Source of the DNA: a virus
DNA: 28,891 bases
Virus record (IMG/VR): IMGVR_UViG_3300047553_000145
Location: 1-28,891 of that record
Strand: one strand, 5' to 3'
The notes under the pieces are model-generated. The model was not told the origin of the DNA. It made no database searches and saw only the letters and a program-made list of their open reading frames with translations. The position numbers and the translations under genes are program-made. Each line of letters starts with the position of its first letter. Within the stretch, counting starts at the first letter, position 1. Positions 15,401-24,688 of the stretch are shown here, one piece after another.

Positions 15401-16768
15401 GATGCTATTTGTATTATGCTCATTGAATGCATCATCATAGTCAAAAATAGATATAGATCCAGTTGAGGCTAAAAGTTGTCCTACTGGTAATCCATTAGAT
15501 CCTAAATCTCCCGCAGTCTTTTTAACTGTAAAATCTGAAACCTTATCTGATAGATCTACGGCAAGTCTTGGAGATAACTCAATTAAATCAAAGGTGGAGT
15601 CAACCTTGTTCATGGTATCTACAACAATACGGAGACCATCTATATATGCAAACTCTCTATAAGAAACATTGCCACTTGAAGAATTTAAATATTGAACTGG
15701 GTTTGTAAGATCTGTTACAAAATTGGTTAGTCTATCAACTGTCTCTTCTTCTAAATGCCAACCATAGGAAGGAGTAAATGATTCATAATGACCATCAAAC
15801 CAAATATGATATGTACCAATATCTAAGTCATTTTCTTTAATTAAGTATGCATAACCATTAATAGACTGTTCTGGCAAAAAGTTAATGTTACTATATTCTT
15901 CCGCTTTAATAAAATAGTCCCTATATCTTTCTGGAACAATTAGACCATAAGAAATCTCCACATATCCATCTGATTTAATAACTGGTGTTCCATCTCTTCT
16001 TGTAGATGACTGATTAAATGTAAGCATATCAACCCAGTTATTATTTTCTAAATATTGAACTTTCCACTTTATAGGAGTAGTTTGGTTTGTAATTCCATAT
16101 AGGGGATCTGAAATTGATCCTGATGAGCCTCTGAAAGGTCCTAAATCAACACTGCCAACATTTGTCTGCATTTTAATTACTACTCTATTTGCTGGCACCT
16201 GATTTTTATAAACAACAAAAGGTGAAGCATCATCTATAAAATATGAGCCATTTACTAACTTATTTGCAATCCCACGCTCACTATTATCTTCAGTTCTATA
16301 GGATGTCCAGTATTTAAATATGTCATTTTTATCTGCCATGTAGTATCTTGGTCTTTTTGCCATATCAATATTCGAATTATGTAAAAATCTTGAATTTAAA
16401 AAACTTGCTTTATTAATTCCAGATCTTGGTCTAAATTTTTTAAAACAATCTTCTAAAGAATAAAGCATCTTTACTTTTTCTTTGTTAGATGCAAACGAAA
16501 TTGGCTGATTTAAATCATCAAATCCTCCATCAATAGTAATATCAGCATCTGTTGCTCCAGTATAATAGTTACCAGAGTCATTATCATCAAAAGCACCTAT
16601 GATATTTTTATACTTTGTTCCTGCCTCATCTGTTGGTCTATACCTATAATTTCCAATCTTTTTAAGATTATCTGCAATATTCATATTCCATTCTGCAATT
16701 ACAGCAGATTGACTTCTAACAACAGAAGATGTTTGCAAAAAATCTTTAAGTTCATCGTTTATAAACAT
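12470..16768 (-). CDS. Large tail-tip protein (hub/Tal-like) with inserted lectin-like domain
   Basis: A 1432-residue protein. Around residues 410-600 it has hub-like beta segments (DLSDKVSDFTVKKTAGDLG, MFFDEYNNFVMMSKEYL). The last 90 residues (DAEEIMSWVISKVSKPRKSI, LQLGDIVNIHYKSHDG, RFLVYNIDYSK) resemble the closing part of baseplate hub proteins. Between them, about 925-1150, a concanavalin/LamG-like sandwich is suggested by GGLAVMLNPETNNGYYFEI and RRFYLYINNKLITSVDD. It probably plugs the tail tube and binds surface glycans. I use the ATG at 16768, which overlaps the preceding stop (TAATG) and follows GGAAGAAG; the ATG 33 bases further upstream lies inside the previous gene. Domain calls are by pattern only. 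Confidence 0.8.
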   Translation of the reverse strand: MFINDELKDFLQTSSVVRSQSAVIAEWNMNIADNLKKIGNYRYRPTDEAGTKYKNIIGAFDDNDSGNYYTGATDADITIDGGFDDLNQPISFASNKEKVKMLYSLEDCFKKFRPRSGINKASFLNSRFLHNSNIDMAKRPRYYMADKNDIFKYWTSYRTEDNSERGIANKLVNGSYFIDDASPFVVYKNQVPANRVVIKMQTNVGSVDLGPFRGSSGSISDPLYGITNQTTPIKWKVQYLENNNWVDMLTFNQSSTRRDGTPVIKSDGYVEISYGLIVPERYRDYFIKAEEYSNINFLPEQSINGYAYLIKENDLDIGTYHIWFDGHYESFTPSYGWHLEEETVDRLTNFVTDLTNPVQYLNSSSGNVSYREFAYIDGLRIVVDTMNKVDSTFDLIELSPRLAVDLSDKVSDFTVKKTAGDLGSNGLPVGQLLASTGSISIFDYDDAFNEHNTNSIISNYVSNNIQIKFYDIVVNVDGYDYFVPIKTMYSEGFPQIVTATKVVQLQLRDMFFYLESLTAPQMLVTSASLSYAISLLLDSIGFSNYVFYRTTNENELVIPFFYIPPDKSIAEILNDLAVSSQTAMFFDEYNNFVMMSKEYLMPSEEQRDTTLTLYGSDDQQDSGVLENESTSTNLANILEVASEEKDVFNDGKITYTTRYIQKTFGSLKQASMIDSDKTWIYKPVLLWEVVGSDNTKSVNAEVSSQSSYVLGAIPLNSALSDSVPTVINNTVINNTIDLGEGVYWLTRNSGYFYANSEIIKYDAVQYNVGGIGNVWISSAQEYENYFSKITFNGKIYPTGLIRIYSEPNYQTIDGVFKYKNGAVAKHGRGQFGTSIVSHPAGISSYWSDNSNVRGCDMNSQYLFSTNSQSNQTTPYTVAAAGVNNILAQKSVRTGIIKNFLSSTYMTETEVNSLKSTQTGTIQSSALILEGPSFSTTESPINFLSYVYKPLTDKFKHFGTRMRIVGKIENNETRGQTPIGTSTYYVVTGSQPNQNINIGGGSGGLAVMLNPETNNGYYFEIVALTENNISAYTDTSDVIHNIIFYKIAKDPSSAKAVPIKLWGGLSNIIVDNGKFTGQYRMVGEQNPTVYDLAVEYQDIGTTRRFYLYINNKLITSVDDTNPLPLYNNMALFTRGASKCMFENIYALNNNYSQNTVFALDTPVISAIEDSEISANESFGKYAMSGIVQSTYLSGISPSEPPKYNMYFDEFGTIMREAAYFNVRYDKAYPAIYAKMSPTFNRIKGYTVSGFRAGSYGAEFLIFNATDTALSLDETTGNYLRIQGVTFTQQSQNELTVDSYFSKNSNFSNTDFNNTEFVKSPLKAFQDYEDIKISRLTYGKKDFTLDTPYIQTQDDAEEIMSWVISKVSKPRKSIGLRVFNLPILQLGDIVNIHYKSHDGVDQLAPLDSRFLVYNIDYSKTQEGSDMTIYLSEVV

Positions 16769-17391
16769 TATGCTTCTTCCAGCGTAACAGAGATATTCCA
16801 AAGATCATGATTGGTACCACCACGCTTTTCAACAGAGTATGAAAAGTCTGCAAAGAACATCTCTATGACTTGGCTATATTGTCCCAAATGTCCATACGCA
16901 TTATCATCTTTACCAAAATTAGCATACTTGTCATATGATAGATATACCCAAAATGAACCTTGATGATTCTCGTACCAGTCAAGCATTTCTACTCCGCCTG
17001 CACCACCGTCAGAGGTGTACTCAGTCGTACTTGATTTTCCTAATGAACTAAAATCTGGATTAACATAATGTGAACGAGAAGGCAACATTGACCAACTTGT
17101 TGAAAGTGTTAACTTATCAGCAATGTGTGTTGATCTCATTCTGCCATTAATCATTCTCTCACGTTTTTCAATTCTTGTTGGGGTAAAGGCTAATGGAGTT
17201 CTTCCATCATCAGATAAAATTAGGAATTGATTAAATGTACTTTCATCTGTTTCAGATCCAGTATTAGAGTTAATTTCATATCCGTTTGGAATATATAGTC
17301 CATCTACAAGGGTGCCAGAATTATCTGCCCACAGCATACCTTGTGGTCGTGCATACTTTTTTCTTCCCAACATATAGTTTGCAGATGTCAT
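16768..17391 (-). CDS. Distal tail or minor tail protein
   Basis: A 207-residue protein directly behind the tape measure gene, the usual place of the distal tail protein. It has beta-rich stretches, including GSFWVYLSYDKYANFG and a C-terminal strand pair (VIEMFFADFSYSVEKRG, LWNISVTLEEA) typical of tail proteins that describe a ring structure. No enzymatic motif is seen. AGAGGGG lies upstream and the ATG shares a base with the tape measure stop (TAATG). The identification rests mainly on gene order. Confidence 0.7.
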   Translation of the reverse strand: MTSANYMLGRKKYARPQGMLWADNSGTLVDGLYIPNGYEINSNTGSETDESTFNQFLILSDDGRTPLAFTPTRIEKRERMINGRMRSTHIADKLTLSTSWSMLPSRSHYVNPDFSSLGKSSTTEYTSDGGAGGVEMLDWYENHQGSFWVYLSYDKYANFGKDDNAYGHLGQYSQVIEMFFADFSYSVEKRGGTNHDLWNISVTLEEA

Positions 17392-20300
17392 TATTGTCTA
17401 ACCCCTCTTAGTCTTTGTGAATCTATTTGTTTAATCTGAGCCATAACTGTTTTTGCAATTTCATTTGGATTAGCATCAGACTTAACATTAACACTTAGGT
17501 TATAAGTATACACCGAATCACCAACTGATGAACCATTATTAATCGCCTTCATCTTATCCACACCATGGGCATTAACTGCATACTTACTCATAACAAATTC
17601 TCCAGGGGTTAGCATTGCTGGAACTGTATCTGTTCCTCTGGCAAAACCTCCTGCTGCAAAATACTTTGGAACAAGTCCGCCTTTACTTAAATATCCAAGA
17701 GCCTGCTTTCTTGCATTGACAATATCAATTGAAGCAAGAGGCTTGATGTCTGCAAGTTCTTTCATCATAATAACGGTTGCCTGCTCTGCTACATCAATCT
17801 GCCCATCATTAACTAGATCTTGAATATATGAAGATGTTTCATTTAGGAGTTCTGTTTGTTCAGTGTTAAGTCCTGGCTTTGGTGGTTGTTTAGTAGTTTG
17901 ATTCTTTCCTCCTCCACTGCCTCCTGCTCCTCCTGCTCCTGCTGCTGCAGCGTTTGCTTCTTGAATTGCAGCCAAAACCTTTTTCCATGCAGCCTCCAGA
18001 TCCAATGCTGCATCTGCAAGGTCATCTGTTAATCCAAGCAGCCCCTCTTCTCCTAACCAATCCGCAGTTGTTTCAATAACAGTATTGATTGAATCCCACT
18101 CTGCTTTAGTTTGTCCAGCAGCATTTGTAACATTATTAATTGCCTTGGTCATATCATTATTATATTTATCAATAATGCGCTGCATATCTTTAAGTATTGT
18201 TTCTTGAACTTTAACCTTATCGTTTAATGTTTTTAGTGTTGTTTGTTCAGATAAATAAATCTCATCTTCTTTAACAATAATTGCATCCTGTAACTGTGTT
18301 CTAGTATAATACTGACCATTAATCTCTACCTGTATATTCTTAAGTTCTTGCTCTTTCTTAAGTTCTAGATTTTTCTTTTGATTTTCTAGATTACTAATAA
18401 ATGTTTCTTGAGAATTTTTGGCAGCAGTTGCCCTCATGTCTTGAGCAATTTTTGCTGCTGCTCCGATATCTCCAGAGGAAAGCGCACCAGCCAAATCTGT
18501 CTGTTGCTTTTGTTGATCAATTAGTTGATCATTAATTTTTACAACTTCTTCTAATGCAGAGATTTGAGAATCAATGGCTTCAAACTGTTTATCATATGAC
18601 TCATTTATCTTATTCTCTTGTCTAGATATAAGTTCAAGGCCTCTACTGTATCGATCAATCTCCTCTTGACGGACATTATTCTTTTCTTGTTCAGCATCAA
18701 TTTCTTCCTGAATTCCGTCAATGATGTCTTGCTGATCTTTTATTAATTGCTCATATTGCTCTGGAGAGTATCCTCTTAGTTTAGTAAAGTCTGCTCTTGC
18801 TTGCTGCTTGATAATTGCTTCTTGTGCAGCAAAATATTCATTCATTCTATCGGTTGATGTTTCTTGTTCTTGCTCATTTCTGAATGCTAAAATCTTAAGT
18901 GTTTTTGCAAGTTCTTTAACTGAAGAATCTGCCTGCTTAGCACCTGAAATAAAATTATTCCAATCTGCACTTCCAACTTTTTCTACTGCAACTGCAGCAG
19001 TTAGCGCTTCGTTCCCAAGTATCTCTGTAATCTTGGCAGCAGATACACCAGCCTCTGAAAGTTTCTTGTATGCTTCAACCTGCTCGCCTGCATTAGTTTT
19101 AATTTTTTGCTGGGTATTTACAAAATCTCCCAATTCTATTTCAGTAGCAAACTTATTAATAGCATCGCCAAGTTCTCCAAAAACTACCTTTCCATCTTTT
19201 CCAAATGTATAGAGTGCATTCTTTTTATTGAGAATCTTAAAGTCTGCTGGATCAATTCCACGCATAATCTCGATAAAGCCTTCTGTTGCGCCACCAAGTC
19301 TAAGCATTTCTTCTGTTCCCTTAAACCCAGTAAGATTACCCTTTAATTGGGCAATAAACTCCTTGGTTCCTCCAGTTGCATTAATAGATGCTTTTCTTAC
19401 TTCTTTTAATCTCTTTAGTAACCCATCAATAAATGCATATGGATCATTACCCTTGGATCCAGCATCGTTGATTCCTGTTGTACCATTCACAGTTGGTGAA
19501 TCTGGCTTAACTTTATTTAATTTATCTAGTTCCTTCTTTATTCCAGCAATTTTATCAAGTTGTGCATTATAGGCTACGCTAGCACCAAGATTTAATGCCT
19601 TGCCACCTCTTGCACGATTAATTTTATTGATAGAATCCTGATTAATCTTTTCAATTTGTAATACAGTTAATCTCTCGTATTCTACACGCAACTGCATCAT
19701 TGCTCTAAGTCCCTTTTCAGAACTTGGAATATCTGCAATAAAAGCAATCTTTTCTTCATATGTTTTGCCAGAAAGATTTTTAAGCATTAGGTCCATCTGC
19801 AGAATATCAGTCTCAGTTAAACTTCCTCTAGCATAATTCATTAAAATTTCTGTTTGCACACTCTTTGGCATTGCTTTTAAGATTCCCTTAATCTGACCAG
19901 CAACCTTTTTATTTGTTTTTTCAAACGGTGCTAAAAGTGTATTTGCAAGATCTTCCAAAGCCATTCCTGCTAACTCTCCAGAAGAATCAATTTCATTAAG
20001 TTGTTTAATATACTTAGCAGAAGACTGTTGTAATAAATTAAAGTTAGCCATAGTTACAGCATGCTTAGCGTTATATTCTTCTTGAGATATTGTACCGTCA
20101 ACATATGCTGCATTAAGTAGTGCTAAAGACTGTCTTTGCTTTTCAAAATTAAGTGCTAGCGTATTTGTAACACTGGCAACATTATTTTGATTGGCAATAT
20201 ATTTATCTTCTTTTTCCTGGATTCCTGACATTGCTGTTCCAACTCCAGCACCTGTAATATCACCCAAGAATCCAGCCTTAAACTTATCCCATAGGCTAGG

Positions 20301-23300
20301 GGCGCTTACCTTTTTAATCTTTGGAATAAGAAGATCTAGTTGTTCTCCAACAGATTTTACATCAGCACCGAGATAGTTCATTCGAACGTCAAGAGTTAGT
20401 GGTGTACTCAAGATGTCGTCTCCATTAGGAGCAAAAATCTTATTTAGTCTAGCCTTTACCTCTAGTTCATTTGCACCGCTTTGTTCTGTTGCTGCTTTTA
20501 TATTTGCTGCGATGTCTGCTGGATCTAAACCATTGACAGCAATTCTATTTGCGATATCTTTAACTGTTGCAGTAAGCGCTTGCTCAATGCCTTTGCCCTT
20601 TGCTGCTTTTAGAACTGCTGCATCTCCAGCACCCTGGTTTGCATAGAAGTCTCTAAACTTTGCAAGTTTTGCTTTATCTGCACTGATAAATCTTTCATTT
20701 CCAACTCTATTAAACTGTCTATCTGAAGGCAATCCACCATCGCCAATAAATGCTCCATAAGACTGTAGAGATCCAACAGATCCTTGACGTATTTCTGCTT
20801 CTTTCTTTGCAGATTCATTCAATTTCTTGACATAGTCATCTTGTGCTTTTCTTGCCAATAAGAATCCAGCGGTAAGTGCAGCAACTCCTGCTACTGCTAA
20901 TCCTATTGGATTAGTAAGCATTGGTAGAAGCATTGCAAATGTTTGCAGCCCCATAATAGCAGGCATTAGGCTTTGTGCAAACTGTCCTACCTGTCCAGGC
21001 ATCATTGCTGCACCCATTGCTACACCTGATGCAACCATTCCATACTTCATTGCTCCGCCTGAGATTGCTTGAGCATTGGCTCTCATTTTACTATTTTCAA
21101 ATCGGTTGGAGATTCTTTGTCTTAGTGACTGTCTCTTTGGCACTGATGGCATTCCCAAAAATACTGGAGATGATTTTGAACCACTAGAACCTGAACCCTT
21201 TGGAACTAATAAACCAGAAGAAGTTTGTTCAAATTCATCAAGGGCCCCTTGTGCAATTCTTTGTGCTGCTGCCTTAACTTCTGGAGCCTTTTTATTCATT
21301 CCAACAATTAGTCCTTCAGAAATATTTTGACCTACTTTTTCCGTAAACTCTGATGGAGATGCAGTTTGTGCTCCCTTTGCTACTGCTGTTACTGCAGCCT
21401 TTCCTAGTTGAGATCCTCTTTGTTCTAGTACTGCTCTTAACTTAGAAACTTTACGCTCTACAGTTTGTGCTGACCTTGGATCTAGAGCAGAGTCATATGC
21501 TCTTTGTTCTAATGTATCATAGTAATTACCAGAAAGTCTAACTCCAAGACCAGCCTCCGCTGCTTTAGCCTGATACCCAGTATCTGTTTTGGCAATTTCT
21601 CTTAATACACCCGCTGCTTGTGCAGTTGTTGGATGTATACCTGCCTTAAACTTTTCAACCTCACCACGTACTTCTTCTACTGAAATTCCTAATTTAATAG
21701 CAGCGTCATCTACATTTGACTTAGAGAAGTTATCTAAAACATCTTTGTTTTGTTGTAATGCATTTATATAGTTATTAACATATCCAAGATCTGCTTGAAG
21801 ATTTTCTGCTCTCCAATTTTTAATAGCAATATCTTGTCCACCAATATCCATACTAGAAACATCTGGAGCAATGTGTGATGCCTGCTTTCTAGTTAAGTTT
21901 CCAATTTTCTTTGCTGCTCTATCTGCATTTTCTCCAACAGCATCAAGCGCCTCTTGTGCAGCATTAGTAACAGCAACTAACTCATCAGCAAGTGTATCCC
22001 ATGAAAGAGTCTTGCTTTGCTTTAATACTGAATATGGTGCTTTAAAGAGTCCTAATTGCTTCTTTAGATTTCCTATACCTAAAGACTCTAATCCACCAAC
22101 TACTGAACCTGGATCTTTTGCATATCCAGGAATATCAATCTTTCTACCCTGAAGCAGCCCAGCAACAATTCCAGGGTTCTTCTTTACAGTGTTTACAGAT
22201 AAAACGACTTCTCCATTTGAAAGGTTTGCTGGAACCATGTCATCTTTAGGTCCTCCAGGTCCAGAAACAATGCCACCATTTGCAAATCTTTTTGGCTGTC
22301 TAGACTGTGGAACCATCATTCCTGGATTATTAAATGCAAACCTTTCAGAAGCAGCGGCTGCGGAAAGATAAGCATTACGTAAATTATTTACTGCATCTGC
22401 TTCAACTGTAAAGCGTTGTGTAAGTCTAGCGTGAACCTGATCAAGTGAGTGGGCTACTGCTTCTGCCTGCATTTGCTCACTTGTTAAATATTGTGTTTGC
22501 TCTCCTAAATATTTTGACTGTCCAGTTAGTTTCAAGTAGCCATTTCTAATTATTCCAAACAATTTCATCATCTGTCCAGCAAAGTTTGCTATCAAACCAA
22601 CAAGCATTAAAACAACTGGACCAACTCCTGCAAACAATGTGACTAATGTTGTAATTACTTTTTTAGTTCCGTCAGACAATCCATTAAACTTATCTGCTAT
22701 CTTTGTAAAAAACTCAATAATTGGTGTGACAACCTTTAAGAATGCTTCTCCAACTGGTGCAATAGATGCTCTTAATGATTCTACTGCTGCTTTAAATTTA
22801 GTTGCAGAATTTTCTTCAATTGCATTTAATTCTTTGTTTGCAATTGCAGCAAGGTCTTGTGATGACATCTTAACAAGTTCAAGTGCATTTGCTGCTTGAG
22901 ATCCAGATCTAGCAACGTTGTCAAACAATGCAGATACTCTAGCAAATTGAAACTTTCCAAACAATTTTTCTAAAATTCTTTGTCTTGCTAGTGGCGTTAA
23001 TTCCTTCATTGCATCTGCAAGATTAAGTACCGTACGCATAATGTTTCCTTCATTTTTAGAAACAATAGCATCAATATCTATATTAACGCCCTGAAGCATT
23101 TCTCTTGCAGCCTTGCTTGGATTGATGATAGATGCCAATGCTGACTTTAAACCGTTTGCTGCTTCTGCTGCATTTACACCACCCTCTTGCATTGCTGCAA
23201 GGAATACTGACATATCTTTAATATCTCCACCAAGACCTTGAATAACTGGAGCCACTCTTGGTATAGCATCGGTTAAATTCTGCAGGCTAACAACAGATTG

Positions 23301-24284
23301 GTTTTCAACTGCGTTAAGGAAGTTAATTGATTCAGCAAGTTGATCACTGTTCATCTTAAATGCAGTTTGTATTGCAATTGTTGCTGAAAGGGCTTGCTGC
23401 TTATCCACCTCGCCAAGCACGGATAGTCTAGTTGCAGCCTTTACCTGATCTGCAAGTTTTTGTCCTTGAAAGCCTGCTGCTGCTGCATCTGCTGCAATAG
23501 ACATTGTGTCTGCAATTGCAACACCATACTTGGTAAATTCTTCTGCAAGTCCTCTAATAAAAGTTAGGTTTGCATCTGTCTCTGATGGAAGTGTGAGAAG
23601 ATCTCCATAAACTCTTCTAAACCTAATAACTTGTTTTTCAAGGTCCATAAATACTTTAGATGCCGTGGAACCAAAAATGCTTAATGGTATTGTAAAACCT
23701 ACCATCAATTGTCGACCAGCCCACTGTGTATTCTTACCAAAATTAATTAAGTTTGTTGTACCTTGTGCTAAAAGTTGATTAAACAACTGCTGCTTTTGAG
23801 CAGCCATCATTGTCTTGGTGCCAAGGTTTTCCATATCAAGAGCAAGTGGTGTGACAGCAATTGCTTTCATTGCTCCAGAGGCATCTCTGCCCATCTTAAT
23901 ATACTGTGTCTGTAATCTTCTTACACGCTCTTCAGCAACCTTGTTAATGGTTTCAAACTCAGTCTTAAAGACTTTACCAAAATTTTTAGAGGAGGCTACT
24001 CCGTATCTAAAGTATTCACGCATTGAGAATTTATTCTTCTCAAGTGAATTTGTGAATGACTCAGCGGATGTTTTTATTGTCTGCATTCGAGCAGCAAATT
24101 GACCCGTAGCATTTATAGAATTAAGAAATTCTTGCTGCAGGTTTCTTTGTGCTATCGTTGCCGATGCAGACGATTTTGCTATCTGATTGTGAAATTGTGA
24201 GATCTGTCGCTGTAGGTTTTTTAACTCACCTAGGGCTGCAGACGTGTCAATATTAACGCTGATATTAGCATTAACATCTGACAT
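17391..24284 (-). CDS. Tail tape measure protein
   Basis: A 2297-residue tape measure protein that sets tail length and is ejected with the DNA. The TP901-type core is at about 190-400 (IADTMSIAADAAAAGFQG, AVENQSVVSLQNLTDAIPRV, MQEGGVNAAEAANGLK). Hydrophobic segments lie near 545-575 and 1105-1145. A long coiled coil occupies about 1840-2050, rich in E, Q and K. A glycine-rich linker follows near 2115. A GG-rich motif with VPA-LS-GE occurs twice, near 665-700 and near 2205-2235. At roughly 1.5 angstroms per residue, the rule for such proteins, the tail would be in the range of a few hundred nanometres (estimate). The ATG follows AGAGGTGAGA, downstream of the two chaperone genes. Confidence 0.96.
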   Translation of the reverse strand: MSDVNANISVNIDTSAALGELKNLQRQISQFHNQIAKSSASATIAQRNLQQEFLNSINATGQFAARMQTIKTSAESFTNSLEKNKFSMREYFRYGVASSKNFGKVFKTEFETINKVAEERVRRLQTQYIKMGRDASGAMKAIAVTPLALDMENLGTKTMMAAQKQQLFNQLLAQGTTNLINFGKNTQWAGRQLMVGFTIPLSIFGSTASKVFMDLEKQVIRFRRVYGDLLTLPSETDANLTFIRGLAEEFTKYGVAIADTMSIAADAAAAGFQGQKLADQVKAATRLSVLGEVDKQQALSATIAIQTAFKMNSDQLAESINFLNAVENQSVVSLQNLTDAIPRVAPVIQGLGGDIKDMSVFLAAMQEGGVNAAEAANGLKSALASIINPSKAAREMLQGVNIDIDAIVSKNEGNIMRTVLNLADAMKELTPLARQRILEKLFGKFQFARVSALFDNVARSGSQAANALELVKMSSQDLAAIANKELNAIEENSATKFKAAVESLRASIAPVGEAFLKVVTPIIEFFTKIADKFNGLSDGTKKVITTLVTLFAGVGPVVLMLVGLIANFAGQMMKLFGIIRNGYLKLTGQSKYLGEQTQYLTSEQMQAEAVAHSLDQVHARLTQRFTVEADAVNNLRNAYLSAAAASERFAFNNPGMMVPQSRQPKRFANGGIVSGPGGPKDDMVPANLSNGEVVLSVNTVKKNPGIVAGLLQGRKIDIPGYAKDPGSVVGGLESLGIGNLKKQLGLFKAPYSVLKQSKTLSWDTLADELVAVTNAAQEALDAVGENADRAAKKIGNLTRKQASHIAPDVSSMDIGGQDIAIKNWRAENLQADLGYVNNYINALQQNKDVLDNFSKSNVDDAAIKLGISVEEVRGEVEKFKAGIHPTTAQAAGVLREIAKTDTGYQAKAAEAGLGVRLSGNYYDTLEQRAYDSALDPRSAQTVERKVSKLRAVLEQRGSQLGKAAVTAVAKGAQTASPSEFTEKVGQNISEGLIVGMNKKAPEVKAAAQRIAQGALDEFEQTSSGLLVPKGSGSSGSKSSPVFLGMPSVPKRQSLRQRISNRFENSKMRANAQAISGGAMKYGMVASGVAMGAAMMPGQVGQFAQSLMPAIMGLQTFAMLLPMLTNPIGLAVAGVAALTAGFLLARKAQDDYVKKLNESAKKEAEIRQGSVGSLQSYGAFIGDGGLPSDRQFNRVGNERFISADKAKLAKFRDFYANQGAGDAAVLKAAKGKGIEQALTATVKDIANRIAVNGLDPADIAANIKAATEQSGANELEVKARLNKIFAPNGDDILSTPLTLDVRMNYLGADVKSVGEQLDLLIPKIKKVSAPSLWDKFKAGFLGDITGAGVGTAMSGIQEKEDKYIANQNNVASVTNTLALNFEKQRQSLALLNAAYVDGTISQEEYNAKHAVTMANFNLLQQSSAKYIKQLNEIDSSGELAGMALEDLANTLLAPFEKTNKKVAGQIKGILKAMPKSVQTEILMNYARGSLTETDILQMDLMLKNLSGKTYEEKIAFIADIPSSEKGLRAMMQLRVEYERLTVLQIEKINQDSINKINRARGGKALNLGASVAYNAQLDKIAGIKKELDKLNKVKPDSPTVNGTTGINDAGSKGNDPYAFIDGLLKRLKEVRKASINATGGTKEFIAQLKGNLTGFKGTEEMLRLGGATEGFIEIMRGIDPADFKILNKKNALYTFGKDGKVVFGELGDAINKFATEIELGDFVNTQQKIKTNAGEQVEAYKKLSEAGVSAAKITEILGNEALTAAVAVEKVGSADWNNFISGAKQADSSVKELAKTLKILAFRNEQEQETSTDRMNEYFAAQEAIIKQQARADFTKLRGYSPEQYEQLIKDQQDIIDGIQEEIDAEQEKNNVRQEEIDRYSRGLELISRQENKINESYDKQFEAIDSQISALEEVVKINDQLIDQQKQQTDLAGALSSGDIGAAAKIAQDMRATAAKNSQETFISNLENQKKNLELKKEQELKNIQVEINGQYYTRTQLQDAIIVKEDEIYLSEQTTLKTLNDKVKVQETILKDMQRIIDKYNNDMTKAINNVTNAAGQTKAEWDSINTVIETTADWLGEEGLLGLTDDLADAALDLEAAWKKVLAAIQEANAAAAGAGGAGGSGGGKNQTTKQPPKPGLNTEQTELLNETSSYIQDLVNDGQIDVAEQATVIMMKELADIKPLASIDIVNARKQALGYLSKGGLVPKYFAAGGFARGTDTVPAMLTPGEFVMSKYAVNAHGVDKMKAINNGSSVGDSVYTYNLSVNVKSDANPNEIAKTVMAQIKQIDSQRLRGVRQ

Positions 24285-24308
24285 TCATTCTCACCTCTTT
24301 AGTTGTTA

Positions 24309-24641
24309 TTAAGCATTTGCTGCAAGTGCGGAATTCAAGAATGAATCCTCACCTAGTTTAATACCAGAAGCAACATCCACAATCTTATATACTGTTGGAA
24401 GATCAATATTTGCTTCCAACGCTGCTGCATCCTTTGCCAATTCTGGCTTATATTGTTCTAGTGCAATTTGTACGCACTCCATTAGAACTGTCATTGACTT
24501 ATCATTATCATCTGCTACCTTTGCAATCTTGTCAAAGGTCTTCATAAACTTACGAAGCAAAGATACGCTTAGTGGCTTAAGTTCAAGTTCTGTACCGTCC
24601 ATAAGAGTTACTTTATTTGCTTCATATACTGTTGTTGTCAT
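24309..24641 (-). CDS. Tail assembly chaperone-like protein, short form
   Basis: A 110-residue protein placed before the tape measure gene, where tail assembly chaperones (lambda gpG-type) are found. Its helical core (LKPLSVSLLRKFMKTFDKIA, then MECVQIALEQYKP and LPTVYKIVDVASGIKL) lines up with the N-terminal part of the upstream 225-residue protein, so the two are probable paralogues. It lacks the C-terminal extension. I prefer the ATG at 24641 because GGAGG lies four bases before it. An in-frame ATG at 24662 has TATAAT five bases upstream and could give a form with seven extra residues. It probably coats the tape measure during assembly. Confidence 0.8.
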   Translation of the reverse strand: MTTTVYEANKVTLMDGTELELKPLSVSLLRKFMKTFDKIAKVADDNDKSMTVLMECVQIALEQYKPELAKDAAALEANIDLPTVYKIVDVASGIKLGEDSFLNSALAANA

Positions 24642-24667
24642 TTTTCCTCCATTTTTAGACATTACTA

Positions 24668-24673
24668 ATTATA
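24668..24673 (-). promoter_or_regulatory. Probable extended -10 element (TGCTATAAT) before the short chaperone gene
   Basis: A perfect TATAAT preceded by TGC on the minus strand lies in the gap between the two chaperone genes. It ends 5 bases before the in-frame ATG at 24662 and 26 bases before the SD-led ATG at 24641. It may raise expression of the short chaperone, the tape measure and genes behind it. A TTGACA exists further upstream but at 21 bases, too far for a normal -35. Confidence 0.6.
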
Positions 24674-24688
24674 GCATGAAACATACGC

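Noticed and set aside
12470-16801. Start of the large tail-tip gene at the upstream ATG at 16801
   Set aside because: It lies inside the preceding gene. The ATG at 16768 has the TAATG junction used by many genes here and a purine-rich SD just upstream.
17391-24284. Alanine-rich and glycine-rich stretches of the tape measure gene as DNA repeats
   Set aside because: They are short low-complexity codon runs in a linker and helices. I see no tandem or direct DNA repeat units.
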